DNA of 6,839 nt from Desulfofustis sp. Its GTDB lineage: Bacteria > Desulfobacterota > Desulfobulbia > Desulfobulbales > Desulfocapsaceae. This document shows, in pieces, positions 1 through 5,868 of this stretch. Every line of letters begins with the position of its first letter. Position 1 is the first letter of the stretch. The notes below the pieces were generated by a model. The model had not been told where the DNA came from and made no database searches. It saw only the letters and a list, made by a program, of their open reading frames with translations. The stretch is from positions 1-6,839 of the forward strand of contig JAQYVS010000035.1 in NCBI GenBank assembly GCA_030145365.1, read 5' to 3'. The translations under genes were made by a program, and so were the position numbers.

Positions 1-295
1 CCTCACTGTCTCCACCGGTTATCAACAAACGAACATTTGATTCGGGATAATCGTTACGTTCAAGTGTCTGAAAAACGATATCTGAGAGTTCCTGTAAATT
101 CCAGGGGCATGCGAGACCGATCAGCTGAGCAGAATTCTGCAGCCTCCTGAGGTGGTCATTTATATGAAACGGTTTTCCTCCGTAGGTCCTGAAAAAATCA
201 AACACACCGTATCCACGGATAATTGCCAGATCACTAATGGGTAAAAATGCAGCATCTTCTTCAACAAATTGACCGTTTATATAATATATGCCCAT
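1..295 (-). CDS. Class IV aminotransferase, N-terminal part (runs off left edge)
   Basis: Reading the minus strand from the ATG at 295-293 gives 98 codons open to the left edge. The protein matches the small domain of fold-type IV PLP enzymes (branched-chain aminotransferase, D-amino-acid aminotransferase, aminodeoxychorismate lyase). The order is a short MGIYYINGQFV strand, then an IIRGYGVFDFFRTYGG segment (about residues 25-40), then the family hallmark HLRRLQNSA (48-56), then VRLLITGG (88-95). The PLP-binding lysine lies further on and is outside the window. The start is supported by a GGGAG Shine-Dalgarno sequence (plus-strand 304-308) eight bases upstream. Such cytosolic enzymes move amino groups between amino acids and 2-oxo acids, or cleave aminodeoxychorismate. 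The visible part cannot separate these, so no gene symbol is given. It is transcribed divergently from the efflux operon and is probably unrelated to it. Family membership is fairly sure, substrate unknown. Confidence 0.88.
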   Translation of the reverse strand, partial: MGIYYINGQFVEEDAAFLPISDLAIIRGYGVFDFFRTYGGKPFHINDHLRRLQNSAQLIGLACPWNLQELSDIVFQTLERNDYPESNVRLLITGGDSE

Positions 296-733
296 GGTTG
301 TATCTCCCTGTATTTAGACTATTTCTCGCTAAAAACACCAATGATTAAAACGTAATCCTATCAGTTGCCAGCCGTAACCAGTCGTGGATAACACAAAACA
401 CCAAAGTTATGCTCAAGGTTACAGTACCAGAAATTTGTCATGACACATACACAATCAAAGCGAACAATTCCATCATTTTCACCGAAGCTGAAAAGGACTC
501 CGGTCAAAGAACTGTGGCATCTCTAAAACCCAAATGCGCCAATGCTCCAATCAAACATTGACACTACATCTAAGTCCACCCAGAATGTACGGCTAGATAC
601 ATCTAAAACTGCGGTTACTTGTTCAATTGTATAGCTGAGAGATGTGAAATGCAAAAGCCAATTCAGCAGATCCACCTGTGTTGAATCCGGAGCAGAGTCC
701 TGAGATATTAGAGAATTAGGAGCGGAAAAAGCT
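296..733. other. Long intergenic region without a convincing gene
   Basis: This stretch separates the divergent aminotransferase and efflux operons. It lacks the strong Shine-Dalgarno plus ORF combination seen at the other genes here. Two small open frames exist. One is a 50-codon plus-strand frame from the ATG at 409, with no ribosome binding site. The other is a 72-codon minus-strand frame (741-523) that starts with TTG and has no ribosome binding site; it contains a stretch TIEQVTAVLDVSSRTF that vaguely resembles a helix-turn-helix. A perfect 10-bp palindrome TGTCATGACA sits at 436-445. I see no tRNA, no rRNA and no terminal inverted repeats. It may be a degenerate remnant of an old gene or a long regulatory spacer; neither can be shown from the sequence alone. 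Confidence 0.5.
313..341 (-). promoter_or_regulatory. Weak candidate promoter for the aminotransferase gene
   Basis: On the minus strand TTGGTG (plus 336-341) and TCTAAA (plus 313-318) are 17 bases apart and lie just upstream of the aminotransferase Shine-Dalgarno sequence. The match to the sigma-70 consensus is partial (3/6 and 4/6), so this is a guess guided by position. Confidence 0.25.
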
Positions 734-752
734 GTTGACAAGCTTTGTTAAC
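734..752. promoter_or_regulatory. Candidate MarR-type operator (imperfect inverted repeat)
   Basis: GTTGACAAGCTTTGTTAAC is an imperfect 19-bp palindrome: half-site GTTrACAA, a 3-bp centre, and one mismatched symmetric pair in the arms. It covers the whole -35 hexamer of the promoter just upstream of the MarR-family gene. MarR proteins are dimers that commonly bind palindromes of about this length over their own promoter, so autorepression is the natural reading. The symmetry is seen directly; binding is inferred. Confidence 0.45.
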
Positions 753-762
753 AGGTTAATAT
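735..762 (+). promoter_or_regulatory. Candidate sigma-70 promoter of the marR-efflux operon
   Basis: A perfect -35 hexamer TTGACA (735-740) is followed after 16 bases by TAATAT (757-762), which matches four of the six consensus -10 bases, including the key first T, second A and last T. Transcription would start near 769, leaving a short leader of about 24 bases before the regulator ATG at 793. A second, weaker pair, TTAACA (748-753) and TTAAAT (771-776) with 17-base spacing, overlaps it and could be an alternative. Confidence 0.55.
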
Positions 763-792
763 TTGCCGCGTTAAATATAAACGAGACGAACA

Positions 793-1242
793 ATGACAAC
801 CTGCCATCACGATTCTCTGGGACGTCAGATTTATCTGACATCCCAGGCCATGCGTAATCATATTGAACGACTGCTCAAACCGTTCGATCTTACCATTGAA
901 CAGCTGCACATCTTGAAACATATTGATAAAAACACCGGCAAAACCCAGAGCGAGATTTGCCAACGTACATCCAAAAGCCCTGCCAATATTACTCGAATCC
1001 TTGACAGGCTTGAAAAAAAGAAGTTACTCATCAGGCGCAATAACCCTGATGATCGCCGTTCCTCATTGGTTCTTTTAACCGATGAAGGCGCCAAACTTGG
1101 GGTAAAGGTGGCAAACCTGTTTTACTCGCTTTCCAGTAAAATAGAACAAAACATAAAATCAGAAGAGATTGACATAGTTAAAAGTGTACTCGGTCAGATC
1201 GAAACAAACATTCAGAAATTGTCAGAAGATCTCGGAGAATAA
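793..1242 (+). CDS. MarR-family transcriptional regulator
   Basis: This 149-residue protein has the size and layout of a MarR dimeric winged-helix repressor. Amphipathic helices at residues 8-45 include the typical LTIEQLHILKHI segment. The helix-turn-helix follows at about 51-79 (TQSEICQRTSKSPANITRILDRLEKKKLL), and then the wing at 81-99, with the family DDRRS turn (86-90) and LTDEG. A C-terminal helix pair (about 105-146) would complete the dimer interface. The ATG at 793 has only a weak GAG ribosome binding signal at 783-785 but fits the family N-terminus. It is the first gene of the operon, one base ahead of the adaptor gene, and a candidate operator covers its promoter. It therefore probably represses itself and the pump, with release by a small lipophilic or phenolic ligand. 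Cysteines at 4 and 56 exist, but redox sensing is not shown. The actual ligand is unknown. Confidence 0.92.
   Translation: MTTCHHDSLGRQIYLTSQAMRNHIERLLKPFDLTIEQLHILKHIDKNTGKTQSEICQRTSKSPANITRILDRLEKKKLLIRRNNPDDRRSSLVLLTDEGAKLGVKVANLFYSLSSKIEQNIKSEEIDIVKSVLGQIETNIQKLSEDLGE
1234..1237 (+). promoter_or_regulatory. Shine-Dalgarno sequence deciding the adaptor start
   Basis: GGAG, inside the last codons of the regulator gene, lies six bases before the ATG at 1244. It favours 1244 over the upstream in-frame ATG at 1184, which lies inside the regulator gene and would place 20 polar residues in front of the signal peptide. Confidence 0.8.
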
Positions 1243-1243
1243 A

Positions 1244-2305
1244 ATGACAAATAAAACATTTGCAGCATCTGTTTTTTCCCTGATACTGTTCCTACTCACT
1301 CATCCGGCTAATAGCGCAGATGGCCCGCCGCCTGCCAAGGTAAAGGTTGCCCCGGTTGTCAGGGAAGAAGTGGCCCAGACGCGGACGGTAATCGGTGTAC
1401 TCTATTACGATCGGATCAGTCATATTTCAACAGAACTCGCTGGCCTGGTGGAAAGTGTTGAAGTAAAGCAGGGTGATAAAGTGAAGAAAGGAGATCCGCT
1501 GGTTCTGCTCAACACCGAGATTCTCGACACGGAGATCGTTTTTCAAAAATCAAAACTCAAGCAGATTGAGTTGCGAATCGCAAATGTGAAAAAGAACTAC
1601 AGTCGCCTCGAGCGGCTCTATGAGCAATCCGGTGTATCGGAAAGAGATCGTGATGATGCTCTGTTCAGTTTCGAAAATGCCCAGATTGAAAAACAGGCAA
1701 CTGAAGCAACATTGCAGAAATTAAATATTCAGAAAAAAAGAAGTATCATCTCAGCCCCATTTAACGGAATTATTCTAACCAAAGATGTCGACTCTGGAAG
1801 CTGGGTTCAACCCGGCCGCCAACTGGTATCGATTGGTTCAAGTGAAGACCTGTTCATCAGGGCCCCAATTGCCGAATCCATCCTTAAATATTTTGAACGA
1901 GGTCAACAACTGCCCGTCACCATCAACGCCTTTGGCAAGGAATTAGTAGGAACCGTTGAAGATATAGATCCTGTCGCCGATATGAAAACCAAAAATATCT
2001 ACCTGAAGATCTCCATAGAACCGTTGGATCTGGTAGCCCAAAATATGTCGGCAACCGTCTCTGTTCCGGTGAGTCAGCGCCAGGAACTGTCGATCATAAG
2101 TCGAGCCTCAGTGATTAAGTTCCAGGGCAAGGATTTCGTTTATACCGTCAAAGAAGGAAAGGCAGCCATCTTACCAGTCAATATCGTTGCCTATCTTGGA
2201 GATCGAGTTGGCGTTGACAATCCCTATATTGTTCCGGGAATGCTGCTGGTAGTTGAAGGAAACGAGCGGCTGCGACCTGATCAACCTGTAATGGTCGGAG
2301 AATAA
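1244..2305 (+). CDS. RND efflux periplasmic adaptor (membrane fusion protein)
   Basis: This 353-residue protein of the AcrA/HlyD adaptor family bridges an inner-membrane RND pump and an outer-membrane channel. Residues 1-25 form a Sec signal peptide (KTF, hydrophobic SVFSLILFLL, cleavage probably after ANSA). No lipobox cysteine is present, so it should be a soluble periplasmic protein or held by its partners. The first lipoyl half is at about 60-92 (GLVESVEVKQGDKVKKGDPL) and the second at 166-200 (SAPFNGIILTKDVDSGSWVQPG). Between them is a coiled-coil hairpin (93-164) whose tip shows R121-x3-L125-x6-S132, the RLS motif that docks TolC-type channels. A beta-barrel (about 202-277) and a membrane-proximal domain complete the family order. 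The gene begins one base after the regulator stop and ends two bases before the permease ATG, so translational coupling is likely. An extended reading from the ATG at 1184 is possible but unlikely. Confidence 0.94.
   Translation: MTNKTFAASVFSLILFLLTHPANSADGPPPAKVKVAPVVREEVAQTRTVIGVLYYDRISHISTELAGLVESVEVKQGDKVKKGDPLVLLNTEILDTEIVFQKSKLKQIELRIANVKKNYSRLERLYEQSGVSERDRDDALFSFENAQIEKQATEATLQKLNIQKKRSIISAPFNGIILTKDVDSGSWVQPGRQLVSIGSSEDLFIRAPIAESILKYFERGQQLPVTINAFGKELVGTVEDIDPVADMKTKNIYLKISIEPLDLVAQNMSATVSVPVSQRQELSIISRASVIKFQGKDFVYTVKEGKAAILPVNIVAYLGDRVGVDNPYIVPGMLLVVEGNERLRPDQPVMVGE
2297..2300 (+). promoter_or_regulatory. Shine-Dalgarno sequence for the permease gene
   Basis: GGAG in the last codons of the adaptor gene lies seven bases before the permease ATG at 2308. 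It sits inside the string TCGGAGAATAA (2295-2305), which also occurs at 1232-1242, so both operon junctions use the same stop-codon and ribosome-binding arrangement. Confidence 0.75.
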
Positions 2306-2307
2306 TA

Positions 2308-5300
2308 ATGGATATTGTCAGATATGGGCTGAACAAGCCGGTTTCAATTATCGTTGCCGTTATTCTCGTCATCACCTTTGGCCTCATCGGCTTGAACTCA
2401 TTGCCGGTTCAACTGACTCCGGATGTTGAAAAACCGCAGATCACCGTTCAGACCACCTGGGGGGGGGCAACACCGTACGAAATCGAGAAGGAAATCATCG
2501 AAAAACAGGAGGAAGTGTTAAAAGGTCTTAAGGGTTTAACAAAGATGGAGAGCTCCAGTTACAACAACTTTGGCCAAGTCACCCTGACCTTCATCTTAGG
2601 CACCAACCTCGACGATGCTCTGCTGCGTGTCTCAAACAAAATCAATGAAGTCTCCGACTATCCGGACAACGTTAAAAGGCCCAAAATTGATGCCTCCGGA
2701 GCCAACAGCTCACCGGTAATCTGGATGGCATTGAAGCCAAAGCCTGAAAATAAAACCCATATCAATCACTACCGGACATTTTTGAAGAATGATATCAGGC
2801 AGCACCTGGAACGGGTTGAAGGTGTGGGTTCACTCCTGGTCTTTGGAGGTACGGAAGAAGAGCTCCATATCGAGCTTGATGTTCAGAAAATGGCTCAGTA
2901 CGATATCACCTTTGATCAGATATCAGGAGCAATCACCAGAGCCAATTCCACGATCTCGGCAGGAGTCATGGGCGTCGGAAGGAAGAACTACCGAATAAGA
3001 ACCATCGGGCAATTCCAGTCCCCCGCTGAAGCACTTGATGTGGTAGTTTACGAAGATGGACTCACCCGCGTGTATCTCCGTGATATTGTAACGGTTGGCA
3101 AAGGCTATGCCAAAGAACAAGGTGCGGTACTTCATAATGGGGAACAAATTATCGTCATCGGGGTACAAAAAGAGCAGGGATCCAATGTACTGGCCATGAC
3201 CGACAGCGTCGAGCGGGAAGTCGAACGTCTCAACAAGGCCATACTTGATGAACACGGCCTCTTTATCGAGATGCTTTACGATGAACGGCCATATATCAGC
3301 AAGGCCATCAACCTGGTAAAGCAGAATGTTCTGATAGGCGGCCTGCTCGCCATCGCCGTGTTAATGACCTTTCTGCGCAGTGTCAGATCAACATTGACGA
3401 CAGCTCTGGCAATTCCTATCTCGGTCATCGGATGCTTTATTTTTCTGTGGCTGAGTAACCGGAGTTTAAACGTCGTCAGCTTAGCCGGTATTTCCTTTGC
3501 CGTCGGCATGCTTGTAGACAACTCAATCGTCGTACTGGAAAACATTGACCGACACCGCAAACTCGGAAAAACTGCATACCAGGCTGCTCTTGAAGGCACC
3601 AAGGAAATCTGGGGTGCGGTATTTGCCTCGACTGCTACCACGGTAGCGGTATTTCTCCCCGTCATTTTTATGCAGGAAGAGGCCGGCCAACTGTTTCGAG
3701 ATATCGCAATCGCCATCACCTTCTCGATCATGATCAGTTTTCTGGTATCGATCACCGTCATTCCGACACTGATCAATTTGTTATATAGAAAAAGTGAGAA
3801 GAGAAAGGAAACCTGGCTGCAGAAATCGGTTATCGGTCCCTTTTTTGTTAAAATTCTGATGGGTTTTTCCAATATTTGTCTGGCCAACGTCTTTACCCGT
3901 CTGGTCACCATTGTGCTGTTTACATCGATGTCTATCGGTATCGTTTTCTGGCTGAGGCCCAGCGCCGAGTATCTGCCCCAGGGCAACCGTAACTTCATCC
4001 TCAACATCCTGATCCCGCCACCAGGCTATTCGATAGATAAGTACAAGGAAATAGGCGGCTATATCTTCGAACAGTCGGAACCGTATTACCATGAAGACAA
4101 CCCTGAGGGCGTTGCGCCAATAAAAGATATGTTCTATGTCGGTGCAGATCGGATGACTCTATTCGGGGCCCAGTCGGTCCACGAAACAAGGGGCAAGGAG
4201 ATGATGCCGATATTCAACAGAATTATGAACTCAATTCCCGGTTATTTCGGGGTTTCCATTCAAGTCGGAATTTTTCAGTCCGAATTGGGAGGAGGCCGTT
4301 CAGTCGATGTTAATGTTTCAGGCGAAAATATCGATGCCATTGTAGGCGGAGCCAGGGCGATTTTCGGAACTATCGGTCAGAAAATCGCCGGAGCCCAGAC
4401 CCGCCCCATACCGTCTCTTGAAACCAGCTACCCTGAAATTCGTGTCATTCCAAACAAGGAACGGCTTGCCGCCAACGGTTTGAGTGAACGGGATCTCGGC
4501 ATATATGTCGACATCCTGATGGATGGCAGAAAAATTGATGAATATCGTCCGGCAGGAATTAAACAGATCGATCTGATACTTAAAGGCAACGACGACCGAT
4601 TCAACTCTCCCGAGGAACTGATGGACGCCACCGTGGTCAATCGCTACGGCGATCTGATCACAATTGGCGATATTGCACACCTCGAGTACAGCGAGGGAAT
4701 GCCGCAAATTAACCATCTCGAGCGCAAACGTACCATCACCCTGCAAGTTACCCCGCCGCCAGATCTGCCGTTACAGGATGCGATCGCCATTATTGAAAAC
4801 GATATTATCGGAGCGCTGAAACTGGCAGGACAACTCGAGGGGCTGGAAATTGCTATTGGCGGAAATGCCGACAAACTTGTGGAAACCGGAAAATCGCTGC
4901 AGTGGAATCTGTTGCTTGCCCTGTTAATTACCTACCTGCTCATGGCAGCCCTGTTTGAGAATTTTCTCTACCCGTTAATTATCCTTTTTACCGTACCATT
5001 GGCAGCAGCAGGTGGGTTTATCGGCCTGCTTACAGTGAACACCTTCGTCGCACCACAAGGGTTTGATATTCTTGCCATGCTCGGATTTATCATCCTTATC
5101 GGCACCGTAGTCAACAACGCGATTTTGATCGTACATCAATCGTTGAACAATGTGAGATACCATGGCCTTGTTGGTGTCAAGGCTGTATCAGACGCAGTCC
5201 AAACCAGGATCAGGCCCATTTTCATGAGCGCCACAACCTCGATTCTGGCCATGACACCACTTGTGCTCTCAACCGGTTCAGGATCAGAGTTGTATCGGGG

Positions 5301-5418
5301 GCTCGGCAGTATCCTGCTCGGCGGTTTGGCCCTGTCAACCCTGTTTACCCTGTTCGTTATTCCAGCCCTGCTGGTGTTTGTTATCGGTTTTGAAAAGAGC
5401 AGAACTGTAGAGAATTAG
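2308..5418 (+). CDS. RND inner-membrane efflux permease, HAE1/AcrB type
   Basis: At 1036 residues this is the full length of an AcrB-family pump, a homotrimeric proton-driven exporter of lipophilic compounds. TM1 is at about 13-33. A first periplasmic porter region follows (about 35-335, starting SLPVQLTPDVEKPQITV). TM2-TM6 lie at about 338-490, TM7 at 528-548, the second porter region at about 550-860 and TM8-TM12 at about 864-1026. The TM4 relay motif reads GMLVDNSIVVLENI, keeping D404 but with N405 where AcrB has a second Asp. In TM10 the AcrB lysine position is N936 (VVNNAILIV). This Asn-type pattern occurs in other HAE1 pumps, so the pump is probably active, though heavy-metal (HME) specificity is unlikely. 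Nine consecutive G at 2459-2467 encode the WGG of the WGGATPYEIE segment. No outer-membrane channel gene follows. The substrate is not predictable beyond organic or lipophilic compounds. Confidence 0.95.
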   Translation: MDIVRYGLNKPVSIIVAVILVITFGLIGLNSLPVQLTPDVEKPQITVQTTWGGATPYEIEKEIIEKQEEVLKGLKGLTKMESSSYNNFGQVTLTFILGTNLDDALLRVSNKINEVSDYPDNVKRPKIDASGANSSPVIWMALKPKPENKTHINHYRTFLKNDIRQHLERVEGVGSLLVFGGTEEELHIELDVQKMAQYDITFDQISGAITRANSTISAGVMGVGRKNYRIRTIGQFQSPAEALDVVVYEDGLTRVYLRDIVTVGKGYAKEQGAVLHNGEQIIVIGVQKEQGSNVLAMTDSVEREVERLNKAILDEHGLFIEMLYDERPYISKAINLVKQNVLIGGLLAIAVLMTFLRSVRSTLTTALAIPISVIGCFIFLWLSNRSLNVVSLAGISFAVGMLVDNSIVVLENIDRHRKLGKTAYQAALEGTKEIWGAVFASTATTVAVFLPVIFMQEEAGQLFRDIAIAITFSIMISFLVSITVIPTLINLLYRKSEKRKETWLQKSVIGPFFVKILMGFSNICLANVFTRLVTIVLFTSMSIGIVFWLRPSAEYLPQGNRNFILNILIPPPGYSIDKYKEIGGYIFEQSEPYYHEDNPEGVAPIKDMFYVGADRMTLFGAQSVHETRGKEMMPIFNRIMNSIPGYFGVSIQVGIFQSELGGGRSVDVNVSGENIDAIVGGARAIFGTIGQKIAGAQTRPIPSLETSYPEIRVIPNKERLAANGLSERDLGIYVDILMDGRKIDEYRPAGIKQIDLILKGNDDRFNSPEELMDATVVNRYGDLITIGDIAHLEYSEGMPQINHLERKRTITLQVTPPPDLPLQDAIAIIENDIIGALKLAGQLEGLEIAIGGNADKLVETGKSLQWNLLLALLITYLLMAALFENFLYPLIILFTVPLAAAGGFIGLLTVNTFVAPQGFDILAMLGFIILIGTVVNNAILIVHQSLNNVRYHGLVGVKAVSDAVQTRIRPIFMSATTSILAMTPLVLSTGSGSELYRGLGSILLGGLALSTLFTLFVIPALLVFVIGFEKSRTVEN

Positions 5419-5495
5419 AAATTTCAAAATATTCAGGAGCATTGGGAGATTTCTTTTCCATCATGATTATCGTCGATGAAACCAACCAACAATAA

Positions 5496-5500
5496 AGGAG
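5496..5500 (+). promoter_or_regulatory. Shine-Dalgarno sequence deciding the CMD-fold gene start
   Basis: AGGAG within AAAGGAGAAG lies eight bases before the ATG at 5509. The in-frame ATG at 5476 has no such signal and would add eleven polar residues that include this site, so 5509 is preferred. Confidence 0.8.
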
Positions 5501-5508
5501 AAGAAGAC

Positions 5509-5826
5509 ATGGGTGACAAGAAAGTACCAAGCAAACACTATCACTATTTAAAAGCCAATTTTCCCGAGGTAATGGCGGCCGTTGAAACTCTTGGGGCAAC
5601 CGCTCGGGAAGCAGGTCCGCTGGATAAAAAAACCACCGAACTCATACAACTGGGTGTAGCCGCTTCAGCCCAATCGGTGGGTTCCGTCCACTCCCATGCC
5701 AGAAGAGCTCTGGCAGCCGGAGCCAGCCGCCAGGAACTCGAGCATGCGCTTCTGGTGCTTGTCTCAACGATTGGTTTTCCAAAGGTAGCTGCTGCGCTGT
5801 CCTGGATTCAAGAAGTGTCAGACTGA
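5509..5826 (+). CDS. AhpD/CMD-fold protein with the CxxC replaced by SxxS
   Basis: This 105-residue, all-helical protein belongs to the carboxymuconolactone decarboxylase/AhpD fold. The core segment is ELIQLGVAASAQSVGSVHSH followed by ARRALAAGASRQELEHALLV (44-83). AhpD-like members carry E-x11-C-x2-C-x3-H. Here the spacing is exact (E44, S56, S59, H63) but both cysteines are serine, so thiol peroxidase or disulfide-reductase chemistry is not expected. Family relatives without the cysteine pair exist, including true gamma-carboxymuconolactone decarboxylases acting in aromatic ring degradation, so the real activity is open. There is no signal peptide, so it should be cytosolic, probably oligomeric as is usual for this fold. 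The gene lies 90 bases after the permease on the same strand. No clear terminator separates them, so co-transcription with the pump is plausible, but a promoter of its own is not excluded. Fold assignment is confident, function is not. Confidence 0.85.
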   Translation: MGDKKVPSKHYHYLKANFPEVMAAVETLGATAREAGPLDKKTTELIQLGVAASAQSVGSVHSHARRALAAGASRQELEHALLVLVSTIGFPKVAAALSWIQEVSD

Positions 5827-5843
5827 GAAGTTATAGTTCTCAG
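5823..5843. terminator. Hairpin at the end of the operon, weak terminator candidate
   Basis: CTGAGAA (5823-5829) and TTCTCAG (5837-5843) form a perfect 7-bp stem with a 7-base loop, overlapping the stop codon of the CMD-fold gene. No T-run follows on either strand, so this is not a standard intrinsic terminator. Its place between two convergent genes still makes an mRNA 3'-end role reasonable. Confidence 0.35.
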
Positions 5844-5868
5844 CCTGCTTCAGACGTTAATAATATCG

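Noticed and set aside
409..561. 50-codon plus-strand frame in the intergenic region
   Set aside because: No ribosome binding site, no recognisable motif, and a random-looking composition.
793..1242. Regulator as an OhrR-like redox sensor because of Cys4
   Set aside because: The N-terminal cysteine is not in the usual OhrR context, and no peroxidase of the Ohr type is present; left as unknown ligand.
1184..1243. Upstream start adding 20 residues to the adaptor
   Set aside because: It would lie inside the regulator gene and push the signal peptide away from the N-terminus; the ATG at 1244 has a good Shine-Dalgarno sequence.
3276..4007. Long (243-codon) minus-strand open frame opposite the permease gene
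   Set aside because: It lies wholly antisense to a well-conserved permease transmembrane region, has no recognisable domain, and is explained by the codon pattern of the real gene.
4318..4746. 142-codon minus-strand open frame opposite the permease porter region
   Set aside because: Antisense shadow of a conserved coding region with no recognisable motif.
5442..5470. TTGGGA/GATTAT pair as a separate promoter for the CMD-fold gene
   Set aside because: Poor consensus match in both hexamers; kept only as a possibility, not a feature.
5463..5495. Ten-codon leader peptide frame before the CMD-fold gene
   Set aside because: The ribosome binding signal is too far from its ATG, and the residues show no attenuation-type codon run.
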